From Pelagibius sp. (lineage in GTDB: Bacteria; Pseudomonadota; Alphaproteobacteria; Kiloniellales; Kiloniellaceae): a DNA stretch of 55,791 nucleotides. The stretch covers positions 1 through 55,791 of the forward strand of contig NZ_JANQOI010000126.1 in NCBI RefSeq assembly GCF_028289705.1, in the 5' to 3' direction. Below the pieces are notes generated by a model, which was not told the DNA's origin, did not search any database, and saw only the letters and a program-made list of their open reading frames with translations. This document shows positions 25,179-34,322 of the stretch, in pieces (positions within the stretch are counted from its first letter, which is position 1; every line of letters starts with the position of its first letter). The position numbers and the translations under genes were made by a program.

Positions 25179-26264
25179 ATGGCACGGATCGAACTGGACA
25201 ACATCACCAAGGCCTGGGGCGACGTGGTCGCCGTCGAGCCGACGGATCTGACCATCGACGACGGGGAGTTCGTGGCCATCCTGGGGCCGTCTGGTTGCGG
25301 CAAGTCCACAACGCTGTTCATGCTGGCGGGGATCTATGCCCCCACCGGCGGCGAGATGAAGTTCGACGGCCATGTCGTCAACGAGGTCGAGGCCAAGGAC
25401 CGCAACGTCGGCATCGTCTTCCAGTCCTACGCCCTCTATCCGCACATGACGGTGCGCGAGAACATCCTCTTTCCCCTGAAGTTCAAGGATATCCCCGCCG
25501 GCCGGGCGCCGGAGATGGTGGAGGAGACGGCGCGGCTGGTTCAGGTCGAGGAGTTCCTGGAGCGCCGCCCAAGCCAACTCTCCGGCGGCCAGCAGCAGCG
25601 CGTCGCCCTGGCGCGGGCGCTGGTGAAGTCGCCGCAACTGCTGCTGCTCGACGAGCCGCTGTCCAATCTCGATGCCACCCTGCGCCTTTCCATGCGCACG
25701 GAGATCCGCGCGCTGCAGCGGCGGACCGGCGTCACCACGATCCTGGTGACCCACGACCAGATCGAAGCGACCACCATGGCCGACCGCATCATCTGTATGT
25801 CCCGGGGACGGGTCGAACAGATCGGCGCGCCGGAGGACCTCTACCGCCGCCCCAACAGTCTCTTCGTCGCCTCCTTCATCGGCGCGCCGCCCATCAATAC
25901 GCTGTCCGGCAATGCCACGGGGAACGCCGTCAGCCTGGGCGACAGCGTGCTGGCGTTGTTGGGCGAGGCGCGGGGCGTGGTGACCGTGGGCCTGCGCCCG
26001 GAGCATCTGCAGTTCGCCGACCAGGGCCTTCCCGGGCGCATCGACGGGATCGAGCCTATGGGCCGGGAGATCCTTTATCTGGTGAAAACGCCGCTGGGCG
26101 ACCTGCGGGTTCTCGAGGCGGGCTCCGTGCCGCGCCGCAGCGCCGAACAGGAAGTCCGCCTGCATTTCGCGCCTGAGGACACGTTGGTCTTCGACGGCGC
26201 CAGCGAGGACCGTCTTCCCGACGTGCACGCCGCCCTGGCCGAGGAGACCAAGAAGCGTGCCTGA
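25179..26264 (+). CDS. ABC transporter ATP-binding protein (MalK/UgpC type)
   Basis: The 361-residue ATPase has Walker A GPSGCGKST (about 41-49), Q-loop FQSYALYPHMTV, signature LSGGQQQR, Walker B LLLLDEPLSNLDA and H-loop VTHDQ. A C-terminal TOBE-like regulatory domain follows (GLRPEHLQF, EPMGREILYLV), as in MalK and UgpC. It powers the importer formed by the two preceding permeases. GGGATAACCGCGC lies before ATG 25179. Its end overlaps the next gene by eight bases. Confidence 0.95.
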   Translation: MARIELDNITKAWGDVVAVEPTDLTIDDGEFVAILGPSGCGKSTTLFMLAGIYAPTGGEMKFDGHVVNEVEAKDRNVGIVFQSYALYPHMTVRENILFPLKFKDIPAGRAPEMVEETARLVQVEEFLERRPSQLSGGQQQRVALARALVKSPQLLLLDEPLSNLDATLRLSMRTEIRALQRRTGVTTILVTHDQIEATTMADRIICMSRGRVEQIGAPEDLYRRPNSLFVASFIGAPPINTLSGNATGNAVSLGDSVLALLGEARGVVTVGLRPEHLQFADQGLPGRIDGIEPMGREILYLVKTPLGDLRVLEAGSVPRRSAEQEVRLHFAPEDTLVFDGASEDRLPDVHAALAEETKKRA

Positions 26265-27384
26265 CGACGCCTTGTTGCTGCGGCCCGATGGACTGAGCGC
26301 CGATGAGCGGCTGTCCTTCGACTGCGTGAGGGAGCTCGACGGCCCAAGCGTGGCGGAGCGCCGGGGCTACCTGGACCGTCCGGCCGATCCGGCGGAACAC
26401 CGGGCGCTGTTCGACTCCTGGCCCCTGCTGCGCCAGATCGAGGTGCGGGAAGGTGAGGTGTCGGTCGACGCCAAAACTACTCTGCGGATCGTTTCCTGGA
26501 ACCTGGAGCGCGGCAAGTACGTCGAGGAGGCCGCTACGCTGCTGCGCGCGCTCGAAGCCGACGTCTGTCTGCTGTCGGAGCTGGACATCGGCATGGCCCG
26601 TTCGGGCCAGCGCCACAGCCTGCGCGAGATCGCGGCTCTGCTGGGCCAGAGCTATGCCTTCGGCACCGAGTTCATCGAGATGAGCCTGGGCGACGACCGG
26701 GAGCGGGTCTGGCACAAAGATGAGGCAAACGAACGCGGTCTGCACGGCGGCGGGCTGCTGTCGGCGCGTCCGCTGCAGCGTCCGGCCTTGCTGCGGCTGG
26801 AACGCAGCGGCTACTGGTGGCGCAAACGCTTCAAGGGGGAAGTGCGGATCGGCGGCCGGATCGCCGTCCTCGCCGCCGTCGATCTGGCGGGTACGCCGGT
26901 CACGGTGGCGGCCGTTCACTTCGAAAGCCACTCGGGCCCGGAGCACCGCGCCGAGCAGATGGGTGTGCTCCTCGATGCCATCGATGTCTATGCGCCCGGC
27001 GCCCCGGCAATCATCGGCGGCGACTTCAACACCAACACCCTGGATCGCCTCGACCCGGACTATGCGGAGCTGCGGGAGTGCCTGGCGCAGGAGACCCCGG
27101 AGCGCTTCCTGTCGCCGGAGCCCTTCGAGCCGATGTTCGAGTTGGCGCGCCGGCGCGGCTATGACTGGCTTGCCTGCAACCGACCCGAGGTGCCGACGAC
27201 CCGGACCCGCCCCGACGGCACGCCGCGCCCGCCACACATCAAGATCGACTGGTTCTTCACGCGCGGTCTCACGGCGGCGGCGCCCGAGGTGATCCCGGCG
27301 GTGGACGCCCAGGGCCGCGCCATCTCCGACCACGAGGTGCTGGCGGTGACCGTCAGTCCCTCTGCCGAAGGCGCGGCCGCATGA
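26257..27384 (+). CDS. endonuclease/exonuclease/phosphatase-family hydrolase 1
   Basis: The 375-residue protein starts at GTG 26257 inside the end of the ABC ATPase gene. After an 80-residue N-terminal part of unknown role comes the metal-dependent phosphodiesterase fold: LRIVSWNLERGK (Asn), LLSELDIGMARSG (metal Glu), AVHFESHSG, IIGGDFNTNTLDR (Asp/Asn) and ISDHEVLAVTV (terminal Asp-His). No signal peptide is seen, so it should act in the cytosol on what the transporter imports. The family includes sphingomyelinases, inositol polyphosphate phosphatases and nucleases; the substrate cannot be read from sequence. It overlaps the next hydrolase by ATGA. Confidence 0.85.
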   Translation: MPDDALLLRPDGLSADERLSFDCVRELDGPSVAERRGYLDRPADPAEHRALFDSWPLLRQIEVREGEVSVDAKTTLRIVSWNLERGKYVEEAATLLRALEADVCLLSELDIGMARSGQRHSLREIAALLGQSYAFGTEFIEMSLGDDRERVWHKDEANERGLHGGGLLSARPLQRPALLRLERSGYWWRKRFKGEVRIGGRIAVLAAVDLAGTPVTVAAVHFESHSGPEHRAEQMGVLLDAIDVYAPGAPAIIGGDFNTNTLDRLDPDYAELRECLAQETPERFLSPEPFEPMFELARRRGYDWLACNRPEVPTTRTRPDGTPRPPHIKIDWFFTRGLTAAAPEVIPAVDAQGRAISDHEVLAVTVSPSAEGAAA

Positions 27385-28256
27385 AGATCGTCACCTACAA
27401 TATCCAATACGGTCTCGGCGAGGACGGCCGCTACGACCTCGCCCGTATCGCCCAGGAGGTGGCCGAGGCGGACGTCATCGCCCTGCAGGAGGTCGAGCGC
27501 TTCTGGCAGCGCTCCGGCATGGTGGACCAGCCGGCGGAACTGGCGCGCCTGCTGGGGTCCTACTACTGGGTCTACGGCGCCAACCTGGATGTCGATGCCA
27601 GTTATCACAACGGAACCGGCGAACTGGTGAACCGGCGCCGCCAGTTCGGCACCATGATCCTCTCACGCCGGCCGATCCTCTCGTCGCGCAACTTCCCGCT
27701 GCCGAAACGCGCGCTGATCAACCAGCACAGCATTCAGCAGGGTCTGCTGGAGGCGGTGATCGCACCGCAGGACGGCGCGGCGATCCGGGTCTACTCGGTG
27801 CATCTGAGCCATCTGAGCCCTGAGACTCGGCTGCCGCAGATCGAAGCGATCCTCGACATTCTCGAACGCGCACCGGCCGAGGGCGGCGCCTGGTGCGGCA
27901 ACCACCCCAATCCGGCCTCCGGCTGGACCGAGGGCGGGGCGCTGCCCATGCCGCGGGAGGTCGTGTTGGCCGGCGACCTCAACTTCGAGCCGGAGACGCT
28001 GGAGTACGACCGCTTCCTCGGGCCCAACGCGGCGCATCACGGGCGGCTCTACAGCCCCGAAGGCCTGGTCGATGCCTGGGACATGGCGGGCAACGGCCGT
28101 ACCGATGCCTCCAGCCATCCCAACCACGAAGCCCGGATCGACCACATCTTCGTCTCCGGCAGCCTGGCGCCAAGAGTTCGGCGCTGCTGGATCGACGAAG
28201 CCGCCAACGGCTCCGACCACCGCCCGCTGTGGATGGATCTCGATTTCGGGTCGTGA
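27381..28256 (+). CDS. endonuclease/exonuclease/phosphatase-family hydrolase 2
   Basis: This 291-residue protein is translationally coupled to the previous hydrolase (ATGA overlap). It shows MKIVTYNIQYGLGEDG, VIALQEVERFWQRSG (metal Glu), YSVHLSHLSPETR, VLAGDLNFEPETLEYD (Asp/Asn) and NGSDHRPLWMDLD (catalytic His). No signal peptide is present. Two distant paralogues in one transporter operon suggest two hydrolytic steps, or two related substrates, of a phosphodiester compound taken up by the ABC system. This looks like the last gene of the operon. Confidence 0.87.
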   Translation: MKIVTYNIQYGLGEDGRYDLARIAQEVAEADVIALQEVERFWQRSGMVDQPAELARLLGSYYWVYGANLDVDASYHNGTGELVNRRRQFGTMILSRRPILSSRNFPLPKRALINQHSIQQGLLEAVIAPQDGAAIRVYSVHLSHLSPETRLPQIEAILDILERAPAEGGAWCGNHPNPASGWTEGGALPMPREVVLAGDLNFEPETLEYDRFLGPNAAHHGRLYSPEGLVDAWDMAGNGRTDASSHPNHEARIDHIFVSGSLAPRVRRCWIDEAANGSDHRPLWMDLDFGS

Positions 28257-28288
28257 CGGCGCGACGCCTGGCACAATCCACGAAGCCC

Positions 28289-28320
28289 GAAAATGAAAGA
28301 GGCGAGCCGTGTGTCGCCTC
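28289..28320 (-). terminator. rho-independent terminator (minus strand) behind the tRNA-like relic
   Basis: Read on the minus strand, GAGGCGA-CACACGGC-TCGCCTC forms a perfect 7-bp stem with an 8-base loop, followed directly by TTTCATTTTC. It lies eight bases after the end of the tRNA-like sequence and 218 bases after the last eCIS gene, so it could end either transcript. On the plus strand the same hairpin follows the hydrolase operon by about 40 bases but lacks a T-run. Confidence 0.6.
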
Positions 28321-28328
28321 GCCTCAAA

Positions 28329-28420
28329 ACCTCAACGGGGACTCGAACCCCAGGTCAAAAATCGAAAGACTTGTGCCTAACGACCACTAACTGACCGATA
28401 CCCAGTATCCGTGTTGAAGT
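28329..28420 (-). tRNA. decayed tRNA-Glu-like sequence (pseudo-tRNA or tRNA-derived RNA)
   Basis: The minus strand contains a perfect T-arm, TGGGG-TTCGAGT-CCCCG. Upstream, TTAGTGG, GTTAGG-CAC and CTTTC segments appear in the order of bacterial tRNA-Glu (D-loop TAGNGGTTAGGACAC, anticodon loop CTTTCAC). The ends ACTTCAAC (28420-28413) and GTTGAGGT (28336-28329) can pair over eight positions, counting one G-T. However, the span is 92 bases, the D- and anticodon stems do not fold properly, and no CCA is encoded. It is therefore not a normal tRNA; it may be a relic left by integration at a tRNA gene, or a tRNA-like RNA with its own terminator just downstream. Confidence 0.45.
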
Positions 28421-28537
28421 GGGTTCATTATGTCTCAGGCGCCGCTCTCAGGCAAGTCGCCGGACCACGATTCGGTGGATTGCGGCCAGCATTCCTAGCC
28501 CTTTAAGACAACGGTCCTTGGTCTCGGCGCCCGGCAG

Positions 28538-31500
28538 CTAAGCAGGCTTGTTGTTGCGCCGGGTCACGGTGGTCGGGGCGTCCACGACCTTGGTGGGACC
28601 GACGCCTTCGGCCATGTTGTCGGCGGCCAGCCACTGCACGCTTTGACGCGTGGGCAGCGTGTCGGCGTGACGCACCAGGATGCCGGTGCCGTCGCCGAGG
28701 GCGATGTAGTTCTCCTTGACGATCATGAAGGGGCCGAGGTGACCCCAGACGCGAATGCCCTCGTGATAGAAGTCGCGGTCGGGGTCCGGAAGGGCGTTGG
28801 CGAAGGTCAGCGTGTTGCCGGCGATCCTGACACGCCGGGCGTTGCCGACGAAAAGGCCGTAGCGGCCGCCCTGGCGGTCGATGGGGACCCGCAGATAGAG
28901 GCTGTTGTTCTCCACCGTGATCATGCCCGCCTGATCGAACTGCTGGCTGGTGGCGCCCACGTGGCTGAGCCCGATGTGAATGCCCTCCAAAAACCCGGTG
29001 ACCCGGTTTCCCGAGACTTCGGCATTGGTCAGCGTCCGGCCGCCACAGACGATGCCCTGGTAACCGGCGGAGGGATTGTTGAGCCTCAGGCGGTCGAACC
29101 AGGCCAGTGCCGTCGGGAAGCGGTTGCGGAAGGCGGGCTCCCGCACCATGCGTTCTGCCGCAGCCTTGGCATAGCGCAGCAGGTCGTTGTCGGAGCGCAG
29201 ACTGCCCGGCGGCTGCGCCCTGGCGACGGCGGCCCAGTCGGCATTGGACAGAGGGGAGTCGAACTCGATGCGCCGATCGTCGATCACCAGGGTGTTGCTG
29301 CGCTGCTCCTCTGAGATCTCCTCGAAGCTCCGGACCTGAACGCTGCCGCTGAACAACAACCCGGTCTTCACTGCCTGGTTCAGGCGGTTGAACTCCGGAT
29401 CGCCGATGGCCCGTCGCAGGTCGTTCAGTTGGCGTTCATAGCTGGGCAGACTGTTTGGCTGCTTGGCTGCCCGGGCGATCAAGCCCTCGACGTAGCGCTG
29501 ATAGGCGGGTGCCGTGGCCTTCTGCGCATCGCTCGGCGGGTTGTCCGCCATCAGCTTGCGCCATTCGCTTTCCGGTACGGCCGAGCGGATCGTCGCCGTG
29601 TAGCGCCCGGCGCGCAGCATCTTGGCGCGCCCGGCGCCACCGCGGCCCTCGATCAGGGCTCCGCGCACCAGCCGGCCGGCCATACGCTTGCGGCGTGCCG
29701 GGTCTTCCAGCAAGCGCTCGAAGGTGAGGGTGTTCGGGCGCGGCGCCACCGCGATGTCGTTGTCGCGGATCTGGGTGCGCCCGGCGTCGGTGACCAGCAG
29801 GCCGATCTGGCCGTAGCCGACGACCAGACGGTTGTTGACGATCCGCACGGAGCGCAGCGGCGTCGGCCGCGCGCTGCGGTCGAAGCCGTCGGGACGCACG
29901 GTGATGCAACTGCGCTCGAGACGCGCGCTGGCACCGCAGGTGATCACCGTGTCGCTGATCTCCACATCGCGGCAGCCGGTGGCCGTCACCGTACCGTTGA
30001 GATGGCGAAAGTGCGGCAGGGCGCTGCCGCCGTCCGGGGCGGAGATCGCGATCTCGCGCAGCGTGAAGCTGGCGCAGTTGATGGCCTCGATGGCGCGCTC
30101 GGCCCGATTGACCATGATCAGGCTGCCTTCGCCGCAGCCGCTGATGGTGATATGGCCGAGGTCGCGCAGCTCCACCGCGCCGGTGGTGCCGAAGAACCCA
30201 CGGCGGAAACAGATGTGCGCGCTCTCGCCGGGCTGCAGGCTGTTGAGCAGGGCGACCCAGTCGGTCCCTTCCGTCACCACATAGGTGGCACAGCCGCCCT
30301 GGCCCAACTGGCAGAGAGTGTCGATGGCGCTCTGCACGTCAGTGGAGCCGGCCAGCGGCGGGCAGTTGGAGGGATCGAAGGAAACGTCTTCGGCACGGCT
30401 CAGGTTGGCGCTGAAGGTGATGGGCAGGTGGCGGCGGTTGCTGGCGGGGTCCAGCAGTTCGGCCACCACCCGCTGTTCGGCTGTGCCGCTGTCCAGCGAC
30501 CAGTTGACGCTGGCCACGCCGGCGGCGTTGGTCTGCACCGTCGCGACGGCGACGTTGCCGGTCAGACGGCCGTTGCCTTGCGCGACGGAAAAGCGCACCG
30601 GCTGGCCGGCCAACGGGGCTGTGCCGCGGGAGACGCCGACCTGCAGGGGGGCGCCCAGAGGCACCAGGGTGTTGGGGTTCAGCGGATCGGGGGCGGCCTC
30701 CTGACCGCTGCCGCCGAGGTAGTCCATGGTGACAAGCTGGGTCAGCGGCGGGAAGAGATCGCGGCAGTCGCTCAGCAGACTCCAACCACCGTCGTTGGTC
30801 AGCAGGGCCAGCTTGCAATAGGCGTGGTGGATGCCGTGCGGCGGCAGGCGCAGGAGATCGCCGCTCACCGGATCTTCCGGCCACTCGATGTCGTTGGTCT
30901 CGTAACGCGCCGGGATCATCACGTAGTCGCCGGCGCGGTAGGTCGTGCCGGCCTCGAAACCGATCTCGACCCCGTCTTCCAGCGGAATGTAGCCGTCGTT
31001 GCCGCCGGGCACGGCGATGGTCTGGGCGCCGTCGCTGTCCCAGCGGCGCACGATGGGATTGGCGCCGAAGTCGGCGATGTCGATGCTGCCGTCGGCGCTC
31101 AAGGGATCGACGGTCAGGATGTTGTCGCGGGCGGTGACCACCCGCACCAGGGTGCCGGGCAGGCCTTGAAGGGCGAGGTCGTCGTCACGCAGTTCGACCC
31201 AGTCGCCGGGGGCGAAGCCAGTGGCGCGGTCGCGGCCCAGGCTCTCGACCATCAGGTTGCTGCCGTCGGTGCCGAGCCAGGTGGTGGCCACCGAGCCGTT
31301 CTCCCGCGACCACTTGAAGGTCGCCGTGCCGACGGGGCCGCCTTGATGCACCTCGACCCGGTAGAGCTGGTTGGAGACGCGGCGGTAGCCGGCGCCGGCC
31401 TCCACCACGCAGGGGCCGGCGTCATTGGTGCTGGGTTGCGCGCGGGCGCGGAAGGTGCCGTCGGGCCCGGCCACGAGATCCTGCCAGGCCGGCGGTTCGC

Positions 31501-32038
31501 TGAGGCAGTTGACGTTGGCGCCCAGCGGCCCGGCCGCAACCAGGCGGACCTGCCAGATGGTGCGGGCGGCCCCGGCGGTATCGGGCCCGCCGAGGGCGAT
31601 CTCCTTCAGGTCCGGTTCCTGCAGCGGTGTCATCAGGCGGGTCCAGCGGTCGAGCACGGCGAAGTACTGGCCGGCGGGAGCGGCCCCAAGAGTCACGTCG
31701 CTGCCGTCGGGCAGGCGCACGATGGGCGCGTCGGCGGGCAGATGCGGCTGGGCGGTGAGGTCGACCTGGGCTTCGTTCTCGCAGAGCACGCCATGCACGT
31801 AGAAGCGTCCGGCCGAAGCCAAGAGATCGCCGCCGGAAACGCTGATTGCGAAACCGGGGTCGAGGGTCGGCGCGCCACAGGGCCCGACGATGTCGCCGGT
31901 ATGGCGGCCGCGCAGGTAGTCCGCGATCTGCCACTGCTTGTTCAGGTCCTGGTCCAGGACCAGGCGGCCCTGAAAGCCGAGGACGCCGCGGTCGTGCCGC
32001 CTGCGGTCGAAAGTCAGCCTGCTGAAATCGCCGTACAT
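28538..32038 (-). CDS. DUF6519-type eCIS protein with Ig-like and right-handed beta-helix regions (putative tail fibre/baseplate accessory)
   Basis: The 1166-residue last gene of the eCIS operon has AGGAGCGAACG before its ATG. Its N-terminus, MYGDFSRLTFDRRRHDRGVL then LDQDLNKQW, is characteristic of DUF6519 proteins found in contractile-injection clusters. At about residues 445-545 is a Big_1/invasin-like Ig domain (GQPVRFSVAQGNGRLTG, TNAAGVASVNW). From about 600 on, many short beta turns with N-rich ladders (VRIVNNRLVVGYGQIGLLV, EVSGNRVTGFLEGIHIG, VRIAGNTLTFANA) indicate a parallel beta-helix, as in phage tailspikes. It may be the target-binding or peripheral baseplate component. No signal peptide is present, as expected for particles assembled in the cytosol. 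Confidence 0.8.
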   Translation of the reverse strand: MYGDFSRLTFDRRRHDRGVLGFQGRLVLDQDLNKQWQIADYLRGRHTGDIVGPCGAPTLDPGFAISVSGGDLLASAGRFYVHGVLCENEAQVDLTAQPHLPADAPIVRLPDGSDVTLGAAPAGQYFAVLDRWTRLMTPLQEPDLKEIALGGPDTAGAARTIWQVRLVAAGPLGANVNCLSEPPAWQDLVAGPDGTFRARAQPSTNDAGPCVVEAGAGYRRVSNQLYRVEVHQGGPVGTATFKWSRENGSVATTWLGTDGSNLMVESLGRDRATGFAPGDWVELRDDDLALQGLPGTLVRVVTARDNILTVDPLSADGSIDIADFGANPIVRRWDSDGAQTIAVPGGNDGYIPLEDGVEIGFEAGTTYRAGDYVMIPARYETNDIEWPEDPVSGDLLRLPPHGIHHAYCKLALLTNDGGWSLLSDCRDLFPPLTQLVTMDYLGGSGQEAAPDPLNPNTLVPLGAPLQVGVSRGTAPLAGQPVRFSVAQGNGRLTGNVAVATVQTNAAGVASVNWSLDSGTAEQRVVAELLDPASNRRHLPITFSANLSRAEDVSFDPSNCPPLAGSTDVQSAIDTLCQLGQGGCATYVVTEGTDWVALLNSLQPGESAHICFRRGFFGTTGAVELRDLGHITISGCGEGSLIMVNRAERAIEAINCASFTLREIAISAPDGGSALPHFRHLNGTVTATGCRDVEISDTVITCGASARLERSCITVRPDGFDRSARPTPLRSVRIVNNRLVVGYGQIGLLVTDAGRTQIRDNDIAVAPRPNTLTFERLLEDPARRKRMAGRLVRGALIEGRGGAGRAKMLRAGRYTATIRSAVPESEWRKLMADNPPSDAQKATAPAYQRYVEGLIARAAKQPNSLPSYERQLNDLRRAIGDPEFNRLNQAVKTGLLFSGSVQVRSFEEISEEQRSNTLVIDDRRIEFDSPLSNADWAAVARAQPPGSLRSDNDLLRYAKAAAERMVREPAFRNRFPTALAWFDRLRLNNPSAGYQGIVCGGRTLTNAEVSGNRVTGFLEGIHIGLSHVGATSQQFDQAGMITVENNSLYLRVPIDRQGGRYGLFVGNARRVRIAGNTLTFANALPDPDRDFYHEGIRVWGHLGPFMIVKENYIALGDGTGILVRHADTLPTRQSVQWLAADNMAEGVGPTKVVDAPTTVTRRNNKPA

Positions 32039-32081
32039 CGTTCGCTCCTACTGCTTCACGTCCGTTGCGTTTCGACGTGAG

Positions 32082-34322
32082 TCATGTCGCCTCGATGAGC
32101 CCGGCTTCGAGACCGAAGCGCAGGTACTCGTCGAGGGCGACCGCGACGTTTGCCCGCCGCTGTGGTTGCATGAGAAATCCGTAGGCCCCCATGGCCGAGC
32201 CGTCGTCGGCGCCCTCGCTGATCTCCCGGGGGCAGAGGGCTGCCAGAAGGCCGTAGCCGTAGTGCTCCGGCTGTTCGGAGAGAAAAGAGGGCACGATCTC
32301 GGCGCGAATGCGGTCCGCTTCGCCCGCCGGGGCGTCCTTCAGGGCCAGATCCGGCTGGCAGCGGTAACGCCGCGGCAGGCTCGACCCGGGGGCAACATAG
32401 GAAAAGCGCAGGCAGCCGACCTGCAGCCGCTGGGCGATGGCCGGCGCCGTGAAGATGGCGTTGCTGGCATCGATGCGCTCGACATCGGCGCTGCCGAGCA
32501 AGGTACAGCGTGACAGCGAGACCGCACCGCCGGGCAGCGAGAGGGCGCGCGGCGCGCCGCCGTCGTCGATCAGGGAGTCGGTGGCCGTCATGGCGCGAAT
32601 GGTGGCAGCGGCGACCGTCGGTCCGAGCCTCGCGCGCTCGACCTCCAGGGCCATCTGTTCGTTGCCGGCGGCAATCGAGAGACCGCCGTCGGCGGGGATC
32701 TGGCAGAGGTGGGCAAGCCGCAGGCAGCCGAGCCCTTCGCCCGGCGCGGCATCGACGATGATCGTGCCGCTGATAAGCAGGCCGTCGAGCGCCAGGTTGC
32801 CGGGGGTCAGGCTGCCGGCCGGTGCGGTGCCGCGCACTTCCAGGTCGCCGATCAGGGCGGGCCGCAAATCGCTTGGCTCCAGCAGGCCGAGAGGCCGGAT
32901 GGTCTCACCAGGGGCGCCGCCTTCCACCGGGATCGCCGGCCAGTCCGCCGCGGCGATGAGCAGCAGGCTGCCCTCCGGAACCAGGATGCGGTCGGCGCCG
33001 GTCAGCGATTCCTCGAAGGCCGCATTGTCGGCCACGGCGATGACGCCAACCTGACCCGTGGGCAAGGCATTCCAGGCGGCCACCGCTGCGGTGAGCGTAT
33101 CGAAGATGGTGGCGCCGTCGGCCGGTACGGCGCGGGTCACCATGGCCTGCCAGTCCACGCCACGGCCGCCCAAGGCAGTCTCGATGGACTCGCTGCGGTC
33201 GTAGGGCCCGCCGCCGAGATCGCCGATGCCGAGGTATGCATGGGTGACCCGCAACTCAGCGACATCCTCGCCGGCCGGGAAGGCGAGGCGGCCGCGCGCC
33301 GGGTCGATGCCGATGCGGATCGGCAGGATGACGGGAGCCCCGCCGTCGCTGGGCGAGAGGCTGACGGAACCCGGCGGGCGGCGCCAGTCGTTGGGGTCGG
33401 AGGCCAGGTCGCCCAGGTGGCAGATCATGACCTGCTCCGCTGGCACCCGCTCCAGCGGATCGCCCGCGGTCGGGCGCAGCCAGATGTCGAAGGGCGGTTC
33501 TTCGGTCATGAAAACCGGTGGCGGCGGCGCCTCGCCGTCGGCGATGGCCTGGCGTCTTGCCTCAAGCTCTTCGTAGAGCGCCAGGGCACGCAGCAGGCTC
33601 GGCGTGTGCTCCTCGCGGGCCAGGCTTTCGATGCCGGTCTCGGCTTCCGGCGTGTTGGCAAGCGCGAGGTCCCGACGCAGCGGATCGAGATGATAGCGGC
33701 CGGCGGCCCCGCCTGCCGTGGCGCGGGCTTCGGTCATCGGCAGGATGAAGGCTTCCGCCCGCCAGACGAAGAGACCGATGTTCGGGATGTTGTAGCGGCC
33801 GGCGCCCTCGCTGATGCGGCGCATCTCGACGGTACGGGGACCGCTGTCGAAGGCGCTGTCGATCAGCTCCAGGCGTTCGGCATCGCGCAGCGCGGCCGTG
33901 CCGAGCCTGGCGGCGCGCACATGGTTCATATGCTGGGTGACGCTCAGGTCCTGGAAGAACTCGGCGGCGACGCTCACCCAGCCGGTGGTGTCGCGGGTGA
34001 CCTCCTCGAGGACCGAGAGGGTGCCCTTGCGCCGCCGGTAGGCCAGAGTGTTGGCGACATAGGCGCGTTGCGGCAGGGCGCGCAGGCCCTCCAGGTCGTT
34101 GGTGGTGCGCACGCCCAGAAGGTCGGCGATATAGGGGACCACCCAGGGGTCACAGGTCTCGATGAACCAGTTGCGATAGAGGGCGGCGACGTCCTCTTCC
34201 ATCACGCCGGCCTGTTCGGCGATGACGGAAATCAGCGCCTTCAGCGCGCCATCGCCCTCCTCATCGCGGATGCGATGGATGGCCGGCAGCAGGCGATAGA
34301 TGCTTTGGTCGTCGAGGGGCAT
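32082..34322 (-). CDS. eCIS phage-tail-protein-I-like baseplate protein
   Basis: The 746-residue protein begins SIYRLLPAIHRIRDEEGDGALKAL and ALYRNWFIETCDPWVVPYIADLLG, the pattern of tail protein I-like proteins next to baseplate wedge genes in eCIS. The C-terminal third is beta-rich, with short ladder motifs (AEVERARLGPTVAAATIRAM-like and VGCLRFSYVAPGS), resembling a beta-helix. Its ATG shares one base with the stop of the preceding baseplate gene (TGATG), showing coupling. It likely sits at the outer baseplate, joining fibres. The exact Afp/PVC counterpart (Afp12 region) is not certain. Confidence 0.75.
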   Translation of the reverse strand: MPLDDQSIYRLLPAIHRIRDEEGDGALKALISVIAEQAGVMEEDVAALYRNWFIETCDPWVVPYIADLLGVRTTNDLEGLRALPQRAYVANTLAYRRRKGTLSVLEEVTRDTTGWVSVAAEFFQDLSVTQHMNHVRAARLGTAALRDAERLELIDSAFDSGPRTVEMRRISEGAGRYNIPNIGLFVWRAEAFILPMTEARATAGGAAGRYHLDPLRRDLALANTPEAETGIESLAREEHTPSLLRALALYEELEARRQAIADGEAPPPPVFMTEEPPFDIWLRPTAGDPLERVPAEQVMICHLGDLASDPNDWRRPPGSVSLSPSDGGAPVILPIRIGIDPARGRLAFPAGEDVAELRVTHAYLGIGDLGGGPYDRSESIETALGGRGVDWQAMVTRAVPADGATIFDTLTAAVAAWNALPTGQVGVIAVADNAAFEESLTGADRILVPEGSLLLIAAADWPAIPVEGGAPGETIRPLGLLEPSDLRPALIGDLEVRGTAPAGSLTPGNLALDGLLISGTIIVDAAPGEGLGCLRLAHLCQIPADGGLSIAAGNEQMALEVERARLGPTVAAATIRAMTATDSLIDDGGAPRALSLPGGAVSLSRCTLLGSADVERIDASNAIFTAPAIAQRLQVGCLRFSYVAPGSSLPRRYRCQPDLALKDAPAGEADRIRAEIVPSFLSEQPEHYGYGLLAALCPREISEGADDGSAMGAYGFLMQPQRRANVAVALDEYLRFGLEAGLIEAT

